Shown here: positions 1 through 12,400 of the stretch, one piece after another
Numbering within the stretch: the stretch's first letter is position 1
How the letters are laid out: each line of letters begins with the position of its first letter
From: Cliona cf. orientalis
Taxonomy: Eukaryota > Porifera > Demospongiae > Clionaida > Clionaidae
NCBI GenBank assembly: GCA_963930775.1
Contig: OZ005693.1
Location: 806,001 to 870,000 of the forward strand
Reading direction: 5' to 3'
DNA length: 64,000 bases
Translations under genes and position numbers: made by a program
Notes under the pieces: model-generated
What the model was told of the DNA's origin: nothing
The model's database searches: none
Seen by the model: only the letters and a program-made list of their open reading frames with translations

Positions 1-1129
1 TATCACCATGGCAACACAGCCACATGTGTACAGCCAAGTCAAGTTTGAGCAATATCTCACATGAGAACGAGGAACACACTCTACCACCGGGTGGGTCACC
101 CTCCCTATCAGTGCAATTCTTTGTATGCCTACAGCGATGGGGGAAAATACTCTCAGCACTGTAATAACAATAATATAGCTTAAAGCGTCCACCCTGCCCA
201 CATCAGTGCACCACATCACAGCTGCATCAATACTCCAGCCACGTACACATCACCAGATCCTCTTCCTCAATATAATTATGATTAAGATTATGTCTGTCCC
301 TTTTGTCATAATAAATTATAATTGCCCCGGCCCTATTGGTATACACACGTGTGGCAGAAAAATAATTGTTCAAAAAACAGCCGTATCTCTTCAACTGCAC
401 AGCAAAAAATGGGGTGAAATACGGGAAATACGAATTCCCGTCAATTTCTGCTAACGGGAAAATCAACGGGCATTGACGGGCTGAGAATTTGACGGTACCG
501 CGCAATTTCCCGTCTCGATATCTGCGGTGGTGACCGCAGCAAAAACGGGCGCCGTTTGAGGCACCGTCTTTTACCGCAACCAAAAACGGTCCTACGCAGT
601 TCCCCGTCTTGATATAACTGTAGTAAAGACGGGCACTGGTTGTACCGTCTTTTACCTGGCCAAAATACGGTGTGGAAGATCGGCCGTCATACTGTACACG
701 TCATATACGCATGCGTATTGGAGTCAAATTCAAATCTGGCAAAGAGAAATGGCGGCTGGGGTTGCCGAGTGTGAATCACCACTCAGAATGGTAGCGCTGG
801 CCTTCTGGTCGTCTGTACGAGGTTATTTTTCACTTCAACCATGGTAGAAGTCGCATTCTCTGGTGAGTGGAGGGCACGGACGAAGAACACGTGGCCAGGC
901 AGCTCACTGCACGAGGTAAGTGTATGAGGGAGTTCAATATAGAATAGAGACAGAAATGGGACGCATCTTGTGTGTATGTGAACACCATAGGTTGGCTTAT
1001 TTTATGAACATGCCGGTAGGATACCCTATCAGCTTCTCAGACCCACCATACTCGAGGGGTCCTATCATGGTGTGCGTGAGACAAAAGAACCAGGCTTACT
1101 GAGAGGGTGTGTATATATATGTACTAATC

Positions 1130-2925
1130 TGCTAAGCATTGAGCATATAGGTTAGAGGGATCTTTGCTGTCAGGATGTCCCATCCTTTCGTCAGCTTCTC
1201 GATAAGATGTCCCATCTCAAGTCGAGGGGTCCCTACGTGTGTGCGTGTGAAAACAAACTTGTCGAGTGTGCGTGTACATGTATTAATCTGCTGAGCATTG
1301 AGCATATAGGTTAGAGGGATCTTTGCTGTCAGGATGTCCCATCCTTTCGTCAGCTTCTCGATAAGATGTCCCATCTCAAGTCGAGGGGTCCCTACGTGTG
1401 TGCGTGAGAAAACAAATTTGTCGAGTGTGTGTGTACATGAACTAATCTGCTGAGCATTGAGCATATAGGTTAGAGGGATCTTTGCTGTCAGGATGTCCCA
1501 TCCTTTCGTCAGCTTCTCGATAAGATGTCCCATCTCAAGTCGAGGGGTCCCTACGTGTGTGCGTGAGAAAACAAATTTGTCGAGTGTGTGTGTACATGAA
1601 CTAATCTGCTGAGCATTGAGCATATAGGTTAGAGGGATCTTTGCTGTCAGGATGTCCCATCCTTTCGTCAGCTTCTCGATAAGATGTCCTATCTCAAGTC
1701 GAGGGGTCCCTACGTGTGTGCGTGAGAAAACAAACTTGTCGAGTGTGCATGTACATGTACTGAAATGCTGAGCATTGAGCATATAGGTTAGAGGGATCTT
1801 TGCTGTCAGGATGTCCCATCCTTTTGTCAGCTTCTCGATAAGATGTCCCATCTCAAGTTGAGGGGTCCCTACGTGTGTGCGTGAGAAAACAAATCTGTCG
1901 AGTGTGTGTACATGTACTAATCTGCTGAGCATTGAGCATATAGGTTAGAGGGATCTTTGCTGTCAGGATGTCCCATCCTTTTGTCAGCTTCTCGATAAGA
2001 TGTCCCATCTCAAGTTGAGGGGTCCCTACGTGTGTGCGTGAGAAAACAAACTTGTCGAGTGTGCATGTACATGTACTGAAATGCTGAGCATTGAGCATAT
2101 AGGTTAGAGGGATCTTTGCTGTCAGGATGTCCCATCCTTTCGTCAGCTTCTCGATAAGATGTCCCATCTCAAGTCGAGGGGTCCCTACGTGTGTGCGTGA
2201 GAAAATAAACTTGTCGAGTGTGTGTGTACATGTACTAATCTGCTGAGCATTGAGCATATAGGTTAGAGGGATCTTTGCTGTCAGGATGTCCCATCCTTTT
2301 GTCAGCTTCTCGATAAGATGTCCCATCTCAAGTTGAGGGGTCCCTACGTGTGTGCGTGAGAAAACAAACTTGTCGAGTGTGCATGTACATGTACTGAAAT
2401 GCTGAGCATTGAGCATATAGGTTAGAGGGATCTTTGCTGTCAGGATGTCCCATCCTTTCGTCAGCTTCTCGATAAGATGTCCCATCTCAAGTCGAGGGGT
2501 CCCTACGTGTGTGCGTGAGAAAATAAACTTGTCGAGTGTGTGTGTACATGTACTAATCTGCTGAGCATTGAGCATATAGGTTAGAGGGATCTTTGCTGTC
2601 AGGATGTCCCATCCTTTCGTCAGCTTCTCGATAAGATGTCCCATCTCAAGTCGAGGGGTCCCTACGTGTGTGCGTGAGAAAACAAATCTGTCGAGTGTGT
2701 GTGTACATGTACTAATCTGCTGAGCATTGAGCATATAGGTTAGAGGGATCTTTGCTGTCAGGATGTCCCATTCTTTCGTCAGCTTCTCGATAAGATGTCC
2801 CATCTCAAGTCGAGGGGTCCCTACGTGTGTGCGTGAGAAAATAAACTTGTCGAGTGTGCGTGTACACGTACTAATCTGCTGAGCATTGAGCATACAGGTT
2901 AGAGGGATCTTTGCTGTCAGGATGC
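1130..2925. repeat. 159-bp satellite, about 11 tandem copies
   Basis: The phrase gagcattgagcatatagg recurs at about 1137, 1294, 1453, 1612, 1770, 1927, 2085, 2244, 2402, 2562, 2721 and 2881, a spacing of 157-160 bp. Copies differ by only a few bases. A degraded copy lies at 1020-1100. Because 159 is a multiple of three and the unit has no stop in one minus-strand frame, long periodic reading frames of 53-residue repeats appear. I treat these as by-products. Confidence 0.95.
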
Positions 2926-2929
2926 ATTG

Positions 2930-4260
2930 TAATTTATAACATTGTTAGTATCATCTTAACTTGTGACATATTATTATATTGTTATTTTAACATTCAGAAT
3001 CAATTATTCTTCAATACCTGGTAAGTCATTTAGAACTCATGGGTTTGTACTTGTCAGTATCCGTGTATGATATGCACCAAAACTATATTTATGCCATGTC
3101 ATCAAGTGTAGGAAGTCAACAAGTAAGCTCTCATTTTGCATAGACCTCCCCCTTGTCAGCAAGATTTACCAAATTAATAGTATTAAGTTTTCTTAGAAAG
3201 TGTTCGTTCGTTTCTTTGCAGCTAGCAACTGAGAATAACAGGATGGAACTACATTATTGCCACACTCTTTTTCCGTAAGACATGCATTGTACAATATCAT
3301 AATATTACCGGTATTCTATGTACATGTATCAGCACTCCTCAGAGTTGCTCAACTGGCTACTATCCATGCAGTGGATTCAAATGAACTAGTACTTGCGCTA
3401 TCTGCCGGGTAAGAGAAATGCTAACAATATTATGCATGCACTCATGGTTTCTTGTGCTCAGTTTCAGCGATGATGGTCAAACTGGTGTACATCATATACA
3501 ATCATGTATCAAAATTAATTGTGAGTTGCTGAGTTTGTACATACCTGTGTATCAGCTGTACCAATGTAAGGTTACAACATGCAAGCTGGAGTCATCTCTG
3601 AAGCTTACAAAATTAATATGCAGCCAGTGCCAGCCACTACTCTTGATTTCAATGGCATTTAAGGTACAAACACAACATCCATTGCATTCTGTCATACAAT
3701 TCACCAAATAATTTGTTTTCTAGATACACTTGTACTGCCAGCTGCAGTGGTCGAGCCATGTAAAGTTTGTGTATTATTATTATCATGAAAATTGTTGTTG
3801 CACTTGTTTGATTCTCCTAAACTCGCTCATCTGTGGCTCCCTGCTGCTCAGTTTTAAAGACTGGTGCCTCTTGATCCAGGTATTATAATATTATTGTCAC
3901 TGTTATAATCCTATGACACCAAATGTCTGTAGGTATGACTTCATGTAGCGGCTGATGCATGCTGTTCAACGGTATCGACTGCTGGAGGTGTATGTATGGA
4001 GTGGCAGGATTAAAGAAAAGAACAGTGACTCAATAACATTAATTGATAATTATCATCATGAGGTACTAGGTATAACTATTTTTGCTGTTAAAACTATACA
4101 TGCACTTGTGTATTTGTGAATTGGAGTCAATTGTCCATGTTTCTCTCAATTTTTTTGGAATTCAATATTCATTGTGATTCCGCGCGCGAGTGCGTATAGC
4201 GCTAGCGCTGTATGAAATAATGATATTCATGGCAACTAGAGAGGTGGGGTATATACGGTG
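2930..4260. other. Non-coding interior of the 4.5-kb insertion
   Basis: AT-rich sequence without a convincing reading frame, splice pattern or repeat. The 97-residue frame at 3418-3711 has no recognisable domain and no counterpart in the other units. Confidence 0.5.
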
Positions 4261-4273
4261 GCACCGCGCTACC

Positions 4274-4609
4274 CAGTGGCGGATCCAGCGGGGGGTAAGG
4301 GGGGTGCAAGTGTACCCCCCTTTGGGCTGCATCCAACACTAAGAAGTACTGATGATAAGCTAAATGGAACCCCCCCTTTCTGGCTATAGAACTAAGAAAA
4401 CTGCTGCTATGGCTCACCTTAGAATGCTTTAGAAGAACATTCGTTTGAAAACGGATCGATTGGACTGGTAGGGCTGGTAGTTAGTCTCAAAAGCAATCAA
4501 AATGGGCGTGGTTTTGCCTAAAGTGGGCGTGGCTTCTAAAATTTTGCGCGCGCTCCGCGCACAAGAGTGTACTACAACCCCCCTTTTAGAAATCCTGGAT
4601 CCGCCACTG
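4274..4609. mobile_element. hAT-like MITE with CAGTGGCGGATCC ends
   Basis: Begins CAGTGGCGGATCCAGCGGGG and ends in the inverted complement GGATCCGCCACTG. CTACC flanks both sides. C/G-run sub-termini and about 340 bp length fit a non-autonomous hAT-type element. It is nested in the 4.5-kb insertion. Confidence 0.65.
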
Positions 4610-4920
4610 CTACCCGTATCAGCGAAGGCAAGTACGGTATGATCCACGGGCCTTTTGGGAGAAATCGATGGGCAGTCACGGTATAAAGCGGGAAAATCGA
4701 CGGGTAAAACGGGGAAATCGACGGTTCCCGTCTAGCTCGCCCGTGTAGTTTGTTCCCATTACGGGCGTCGACGGTACCCGTAGTAATGCCGTAAATTTCC
4801 CGTACGGAGTACCGTCTTTGTGGGAAATACGGGCAAAAAACGGGGCCGTATTGCCCACCCTTTTTTGCTGTGCTGCTTAATGGTCTGGATTTTATTTTGA
4901 TGCCTCCTTGATCACTGTGG

Positions 4921-5026
4921 CAATATCATAATAATTATGGTAGTGGTCGTCACAGGCAAAAGTTAAAATAATGTAGTCAGCATAATTATACTTTTGACTG
5001 TGACGACCACTACCATAATATTATTG
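4921..5026. repeat. Hairpin-forming short inverted repeat (unit A copy)
   Basis: Arms ATTATGGTAGTGGTCGTCAC and the complement surround a loop of about 30 bp. The same hairpin stands at the homologous place in B (30629-30742) and C (59479-59590), so it predates the duplication. It is probably an old MITE. Confidence 0.6.
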
Positions 5027-5743
5027 TGTAATTGGTATCTCTGTGCTAAATTCACATCCTGTATCCTAGGTGATCATGATACCGGCCCACTTCACCACTC
5101 GTCCATCATGCTTTGAACCCACGCTATCTGCAGGAAATATGCCGTGACTTGCACTGTTGAAGGAAAAAAACTTGTTATTGACAATAATTTATTGCAAATA
5201 CATACATTATAATATTATTCACACAACAACAAAACAGGAAATGTAATGTCAGTGCTTTGATAAAGAAATAGGTCAATAAATCAATCATGATCAATACAAA
5301 CAAGACAACATTAACTTTATTGTCTCTATTAGTCTCTACTGTAATATCAGTGAACAGTACTTCATTTTCTACTTTCAGATTTCTCAGACTTTATAAAATG
5401 CTGCAAATTAAATGCACACATCACAAACCCGTAAATGTTGCCATAATTATGTGCTGAAATAAAATTAATTGTACATAGACATGACCAGACCTTTCCTATT
5501 TGTGTACTTATCTATGCTGGTGCTTGGGCTTGGAGGGTGACTGGCTAGCAATGGTAGACCACGTTGTGTACAAGGAATAATCTACCCTCCCACAATCCCC
5601 CCCATCACCCCCCCCCCCCAAAACATCCGAATGCAACCAAAATTGTCTGTAAGAATACTAACATTTGGAATTGGTTTACCACCAATGAACAATAGTCTGG
5701 CAGTCCCAGATACCATAAACTTAGCTACAGAAAAGTACATGTA

Positions 5744-5746
<3 letters not shown>

Positions 5747-5776
<30 letters not shown>
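5747..5776. repeat. (CA)n microsatellite
   Basis: Pure CA run, followed at 5850-5872 by a C-rich tract. The homologous run in unit C is at 60295-60320. Confidence 0.9.
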
Positions 5777-6625
5777 TATACACTGGCATAAGAACCAGGG
5801 GGGCTGGTGGGGCTGAACAGTTCAAAATATAGGAGGGCTCAGCACCCCTCCCCCCCTCCCCCCCCCCCCACCCCCACAGCCTACCCAGTAAATTATGTAC
5901 TACCTATGCCCAGAAATTTTATTTGCACACACTTGAATAGGATTTACACTGGTTTTGTATTAGGACATTATTATAATATTATTATGCATGTAGCCTCGAT
6001 TCTATACACATAATTTGCTGTCTCAAGTGTTTTGGATGAACAGGCTTTAAATTGGAGTGTAACAGTTGAACTTCAGCCCAACAAAATCTCGAAAATTTGT
6101 AATAGCTATCACGGTCAACCAATGTGCTCAGAATGCACCAGAATCGTGCTAAAATTTCCTGGGGGACCATGCCCCCAGACCCCCTAGACTTGCAAATTTA
6201 CATTCATGTGTGCTAGGCTATCGCTATGAACACTGAATAAAGCATAATCCAACGAGAAGCTCAGAACTGAGGCTTCAGAGGGTAGGAGGCAAGAGCGAGA
6301 CAGAGTTCATCGTCAATCAGAGCCTCAGCTCAACAGCAGCCAAGAGTAAGAGACAGAATTTAATAGCCACAGAGTCGGCGGAAGAGAGAGGCCAGGCTAC
6401 GAGCGTGCCGGCATCCTGCAGCCCATAGTTTATAGTTGGGCATGGCGCAACATAAATCACTGTTGCACGCTCAGGTTCGCCCCACAATGCTGTGCATTTC
6501 CCTTATTAGACCACATTATGTACAAGGAACAATCCACCCTCCCATACTCCTCCCATCACCCCCCCCCCTCCCCAAAACATCCAAATGCAACCAAAAATTA
6601 TCTGTAAGAATACTAACCCTTGGAA

Positions 6626-7606
6626 CTAGAGCTCTGTAGAGCACATACCACGCGCGCACATTGCGCAATCTATAGATCTGCTTTTGTTGCTGCTTGGTTG
6701 TATCAAGAGCTTATAGACCCCCATATATTAAGCCCTTGGGTGTATAATATAGGACTCTTGGTGATATCAGCCAAAATACCACTAACTCTCTCTGCACCAG
6801 ATCTAGACTAGGTAGATATTCGCATCTTACATTCTGATTCGATGGGGCTCTGCATTCCAGCCTGCAAATAGCTACTACCGTATCCGATCTAATTAACGCG
6901 CCACTAAAAAATAATTACCGATCTTGGGTGGCGCACAATTAGAGCCCGGAAATTAACGTTCTGATCCAGGTGGCGCATCTTTTAGAGAGGCGCGTTGTAA
7001 TTAGAGCGAAAGTGTGGAGAACATAGCTTCCAGTACTCCGTACGAGATATTCAGTACTATCGAGGTATTATCAGCTGTAAGTATGCCGGCACCGCTCTAA
7101 TTAGAACGCGCCTGAAAAAAATAATTAGCATGGCCACATGGCGCTTAAATAGAGCCCGAAAATTAGGACTCTAGCGTAGGTGGCGCGTTCATTAGAGAGG
7201 CGCCTTAATTAGATCAGATACGGTAGCCAAACGTGTGCCACTAGCATTATTGACGACCTTTACCAGTCCATGTTATGCGCAGCACAAAGCCTGTCATACG
7301 TTGGGCCACTTAGTTGTGCGCATGAGCAATAATTATTGATTTGCATATGCATTGTGGGCACTGTTGATAGGCGTGGCTACGGTGGCCAACAAAAAGGCAC
7401 TGTTTGTGACGCTCGTGGACCGTATCCCTCGATTTGACGCACACTGAAGCCAGTTTTTCGCCAAATTCGATTGATTCGTTGTGCTTACGAGTCGCTTAGA
7501 CGCCTATATCTTGAGATATGACGATTTTTGTGCTAACAACAACAATGACAACGACGACAACGACACGACCGATTACTTTACCCCCTTGCGCATGCGCGCG
7601 GGGTAA
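6626..7606 (-). mobile_element. Helitron-like non-autonomous element (unit A)
   Basis: Unit C reads TTGGAAT-TAGTTTA without interruption at 61136; here the same site is split between A and T with no target duplication. Read on the minus strand the element starts TTACCCCGCGCGCATGCGC and ends in a GCTCT..AGAGC hairpin followed by CTAG, as Helitrons do (hairpin, CTRR, inserted in AT). An ACGACAACG-type microsatellite lies beside the 5' palindrome. It is interrupted by a nested TA-target MITE at 6878-7223. The 5' end is not the canonical TC, so the subfamily is atypical. Confidence 0.6.
6878..7223. mobile_element. TA-target MITE with CCGTATCnGATCTAATTA ends
   Basis: Inverted ends CCGTATCCGATCTAATTAA and TTAATTAGATCAGATACGG are flanked by TA at 6876-6877 and 7224-7225. 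Internal GGCGC/ATTAGAG words repeat on both strands. It is nested in the Helitron-like element. Confidence 0.65.
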
Positions 7607-7876
7607 TTAGTTTACCACCCATGAATAGTAGTCTGGGGTAGAAGGGATTGGTACCATAGCTACAGAAGAGCACATGTACACGTACACACTATGCCAGTCT
7701 ACAACTAGCCACAAAAGTGCGGAAGTTATCCTAATTAACGATTATTATCAAAAAAGCTGAGCGTGCAGTTAGACAGAGCAGCACAGCTAGCTAGCTATAG
7801 CTACAGTCAGTGAGGTAGTAGCTACTGAATTGAGAGCCGGCGGTGAAGGTTCTAAGTCGTTGACATCGTTAAGAAG

Positions 7877-8370
7877 AACGCTGTGGCTAGAGTGCCGGGA
7901 ACGGTACTGGAAATATTCCCGTTGGAGTGCCGGTTCCAGTGCCCGCCAAAAAATTTAGAAAATTTCGAGAGTAGGGGGAAAAAAAAAGTTCATAGATCAA
8001 GCGGGATTCGAACCCACGACCACTGCTCCACCAGCCCAGGCCCTAGTCCGCTCAGCCACCCGGCTCGCCGCTGCTGGCTACCGTTTTTTGCCAAATTCAT
8101 ACACCTTAAACCCAAAATACTAACCCTCGTCAACAACCGATTACCTAAACCCAAACCCCTCGAGCTTGTCAACAACCGATCACCGAAACCCAAACCCCTC
8201 GTCAACAACCGATTACCTAAACCCAACCCCCCGCTACTAGTCTCACTTGCCGTGTATCGCTCAGTAATAGTTTGTTCTATATTATTATTAGCTACCTATA
8301 GATCACGTGAGTTATGCCGGCTCTTTAAGCCTTATATCTGGGTGCCGGTCCCGGCACTCTAGCCACAGCA
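7877..8370. mobile_element. TIR element carrying a tRNA-like segment
   Basis: Inverted ends CGCTGTGGCTAGAGTGCCGG and CCGGCACTCTAGCCACAGC are flanked by a 7-bp duplication TAAGAAG (7870-7876 and 8371-8377). Units B (about 36705) and C (about 61417) have the uninterrupted site. Inside are a tRNA-like piece (8001-8066) and several copies of a CCTAAACCCAAACCCCTCG repeat. A related element lies at 35340-35690. Confidence 0.7.
8001..8066 (-). pseudogene. tRNA-derived sequence (box A and box B present)
   Basis: On the minus strand it contains TGGCTGAGCGG (box A-like) and GGTTCGAATCCC (box B) at tRNA-like spacing. The sequences where the acceptor stem should be do not pair. It therefore looks like a tRNA relic or SINE head captured inside a TIR element, not a working tRNA gene. 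Confidence 0.55.
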
Positions 8371-8571
8371 TAAGAAGAAACTAGGAAACACAGAAAAAAA
8401 TTACAAGGTACTTGAGAATGAACTAGCCGTACACTGCCAGAGGCAAAGAAGCAGACAAATATGCAAAGATGGCCGCCAGCGCTCGAAAAAGAGCGCTCTC
8501 TCCCTTGTAGTCGGCTACACAGAATGTGCTACTACACCAGAGACTAGTGAGAAACTAAATGAGACAGTGTA

Positions 8572-9364
8572 GCGTAAAGTACCAATTATCGGCACCTAAA
8601 TTTGCCCCGCGCATAACTTACCAGCAGAACAACCTATGATGATGGTTCTTGCACCAAAAGGTAGGTTTTTAACTCAATATACTATACCGCAAATCCAAGG
8701 CTATAGATACAGTTCTTCGCGAAACTATGGGCAGCACAGCCAAGGTATCAAAAAATCAGATATCGGCACCCCGTACGTATTATCGGCACCCCATAGTACT
8801 GCCTATACTCAATTATCGGTACCAGCAAGCTTTCGTGTATCTTGACACTTACCACTTACTTGGAAAATTCTGAAAAAAATTCCACAGGTTCCTTTCAATG
8901 TGCTCCACTAACAGTAGCGTTTAAAGAGAGTGAATCTTTCCATTCGCTACGTAATAGCTAAAATTACATCCAAAAATACACAAAATTTTCTCTTAGATAT
9001 GATCGGCGTTAGTCTGACACTTTGTAGGCTAAACTCTAGCTTCTGGCAATAGCCTGAAGCTATAGAACTCATAAATAGTAACTTCAAGACTCAGTGGAGA
9101 CTACCAGACAACAAAATAGCAAAAAAACTCGATCCCAAAATTCGGCTAGCAAACTGGGGGTCGAAGGTCACTTTCTTGGGCTCTATGGGTCCGTTGCCAC
9201 GCCTACATAACGGCTGTTGGCCTTAAAACGTCCTGTTTACTTCCCTTCGAGAGATAGCGCTAGTTTTTGTTCCAGGACCGTAAACGGATCTGTAATTTCC
9301 CGTAAAATTTGCCGTAAACGCGGGTGCCGATAATTGATACATGCCGATAATCTGTCGTTTACGC
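8572..9364. mobile_element. 793-bp TA-target element with GCGTAAA ends
   Basis: Ends GCGTAAAGTACCAATTATCGG and CCGATAATCTGTCGTTTACGC are inverted and flanked by TA. Units B and C show the empty site gtgTAcactac (about 36907 and 61612). The repeated word TATCGGCACC occurs inside. It encodes nothing I recognise. TA target and TIR suggest a Tc1/mariner-type non-autonomous element. Confidence 0.7.
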
Positions 9365-9499
9365 TACACTACTTGTGCGCGGCTAGGTCAATGTTCAAAA
9401 TTCGACATAGCCGCTTGTCGACAAAATGGCGGCCGTACGAGCGGGAGGATAAAAGAAGCTATGGCGGCTCTCGGGAAGATGCAGGCCACTCGCCAAGCT

Positions 9500-12400
9500 C
9501 TACGCTTGTAGCACGTCACCGACTGATATCAGTGAGTAGCTGAGAGAGACAGCGTAGTGTACTTGTGCGTGGCTAGGTCAGGAAATGTTCTACTGTACAT
9601 GAAAACAACAGTTGTGGACTTACCCTAACCATATGCCTTTCTCTTTAGCAGCTTCTCTAACAACTCTCCATCCTTTGTCAGTAATGGCGTTGTTGGCATA
9701 GAGGCTGTGGGTGCAAGGAGAGGCCGACCGCCATGACACACTAACTCACCTAGCTAGGCTAGTCTAGTAAGTAGACAACATTATTGTAGCTAGGTCAACT
9801 TACTCTAAGTGCTTAAGATTAGCCATTGTCTTGATGGCGTCGGACAAGGCCTTGGCTCCTTCATCGCCGATGGAGTTGAAGTGGAGGCTGTGAGTGGAAG
9901 GAGAGAGGAAGACACCAACCGCCATGACACACTAACTCACCTAGCTAGTCTAGTAAGTAGACAACATTGTAGCTAGGTCAACTTACATCAACTCCTTAAG
10001 ATTAGCCATTGTCTTGATGGCGTCGGACAGGACCTTGGCTCCTTCATCGCCGATGGAGTTGGCACTGAGGCTGTGAGTGGAAGGAGAGAGGAAGACACCG
10101 ACTGCCATGACAGGAGGGAGGAAGACACTGACCGCCATGATACACTAACTTACCTAGCTAGTCTAGTAAGTAGACAACATTATTGTAGCTACTCTAGTTG
10201 TTAGCAAATTATGCCAATAGAGTGGGTGTGGTCGATAAACCACAGACATGCTGAACGGAATTTGTAGCACTAGTATTAAAGCGTTTTTGAGCAATTTGAA
10301 GCGCGTATAGACCAGTTTTCACCGATATCTATCGATTGAATGTGCTTATAGCACGCACAGATGCCTAGAAGGTGAGATATGGCGATTTTTGTGCCGACGA
10401 CGACGACAACGACAACGACAACGACAACGACAGACAGACAAACCGATTGCTTTACCCCTTGCGCATGCGCGCGGGGTAATAAAACACTTAGGCCAGTAAA
10501 CGTGCAGCTGCCAGAAATTAAACTTCCCACCGCGTACGTAACATCAAATTTGATTGGCCGGCCAACACCAGCTAGCCCCACCCAATTTTGCACATGCACG
10601 AGCAATGCCTAGCGAGCTACACCCTCTGCGTGAGCGCATAGAGGAGAGTCAAGTAACCTATGGCCAGACTAGCACCAAATTCACGTACTCAAGATATTCA
10701 AGGTCATATCGTTTATCCTTCCTGAATAAAGCCCTGCACCCATCATCACCCATGGAACAGCTTTCTAGGTACACTTTGAATTGTCTACAATGGGTGAGAA
10801 AGTAGCCCACGGAAAGACAATCTGCTGGACTGAGGCTGATCCCCTCTAGACCTCGCAGCTCCCCTTTGAGTTCCTTGGCTACCAGCTGACACAGAGTCTC
10901 ATCTTGAGCTTCAAAGAGACAGTGTAGCAATGAGAGAAGAAGCGGTTGGGATTTGTGGCCCAAACTCGAGCCACCTGAATCCAGATCAGAGTTGGTACCA
11001 GAATGAGGTGTTAGTTCTGTTACTGCACTGTCTCGCATACACTTCTGTACAGCTAAGATAACGATTTCATCCATTCCTTGTGCTTTAAGTTTAGTTTTGG
11101 CAGCATAAAACTGGAATACAGCACTAAAGCGAGCCCGACCAAAGAGTTCCTTGAATTGTGCCACTTGCTCACTCGGATCCATCTTGGTAGCCATGTGAAT
11201 GGCCGCCAACTGTTCTTGTATGGAGAGATGGAGGAAGTTGTAGGAGTGTGATGGCATTCCACTAGCAAAGCTTTCTACTCCCTGAAGTAAACCAAGAGTG
11301 TTGAAACTGTATTCAAGGTCAAAGGTTATATGGTCTTCTATCACTCCCTTGTATGCTATCTCACAAATATGTTCGAACTGACTTTGAATGGTAGTTGGAA
11401 GCTTATCCAGTGACTTTATTCCACGTATATCAAGTTGCTCCTTCTTTTTTTTCAGATGCCGAAATATGCAGTTACAGGTAAGTGCAGAAAAAATGCCAAA
11501 TTGAGTATGTGGAAGTACACCATCACACTTGAAAAGGTGGACCAGGATGCTGGCATTCAAAGGCAAGTAGCAGCTGCCTTCTACAAATGGGTTTTCTTTG
11601 ATTCTTTGCTGCAGTTCCTTGACCTTGCCATGATCATCTTCCAGGCATCCAGTAAAGTACTTCTGCAGTTCAATTTTTGTGAATCCCAAGATTTCGATTC
11701 GAGTGTTAACAAGTTTATGAAGATTCATTGATGAGATGGGGCGAGATGTGATGATCACAGAGCTTTTGTGTAGCTGTTTGCAGTCTAGTATGTCTCTGAT
11801 GATGGAATGGCCTGGTGCTTTTTCTGGTAGCTCATCCCAGCCATCAAAAATGAAGAGAACACCTTCTCCATCACGAGTAGTTATCTCCTTCTCTGCATTT
11901 TGTCCCATTGTGCCGTTTCGTTTTGGTAACAAATCAGCTATGCTCTTGGCATTTTGAACTACTTCTTCACGCAATTTCACCAGTATGACTTGACTGTATT
12001 CTTTCAATAATTGATTAGCTACCCACTCATGGCAAATGTGCAGAGAGAGGGTACTTTTCCCACATCCTGGGGCTCCTTCAATCAATATTTTCTTTTGTTC
12101 TGATTTTTCAAAGATTTGTTCAAGTGTGATGGGAACCTTTCTTCGTAATATATCATCTATCTTGCCTGTAATAGTCTCATGTATAAATTGATCATCAATA
12201 TTTCTTCGCTGCACTTGTTCCGGCATGATCATTGCCAAACTAAATACTTTATCAGTTACCGGAGGAGGCCAGTGGTCATCGCCACTGAAGCTAGCTTGAG
12301 TCTTGGCTTTGTAGAGTGATTTCAAGTATGCAGTAAACTCTTCTAACTTGTCATCAGATTCTGTGACTTCAGACTTTCTATCATCAGCTACAGTTATAAG

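Larger units (their letters stand above)
399..4871. mobile_element. 4.5-kb TIR-bounded insertion containing a satellite array
   Basis: Units B (about 30090) and C (about 59410) run straight through the sequence that is interrupted here, so A carries an insertion. The ends are inverted: ACAGCAAAAAA at 399-409 and its complement at 4861-4871. Both ends are followed by 200-250 bp rich in CCCGT/ACGGG/CGGTACCG words (400-700 and 4640-4860), a sub-terminal structure typical of non-autonomous DNA elements. No transposase frame was found. It contains the 159-bp satellite (1130-2925), an unremarkable AT-rich stretch (2930-4260) and a nested MITE (4274-4609). The target duplication is unclear (CTGC is present at both sides). 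Confidence 0.6.

Noticed and set aside
1132-2893. Long minus-strand reading frames with 53-residue repeats (266 and 346 codons)
   Set aside because: They are produced by a satellite whose 159-bp period is a multiple of three and which lacks stops in one frame; there is no start context, domain or counterpart in the other units.
8001-8066. Functional tRNA gene
   Set aside because: Box A and B exist, but the acceptor stem does not pair and the sequence lies inside a TIR element.
11435-11957. Plus-strand frames within the NACHT exon (also 41152-41674)
   Set aside because: Antisense shadows; the minus strand has Walker A/B and other NLR motifs.
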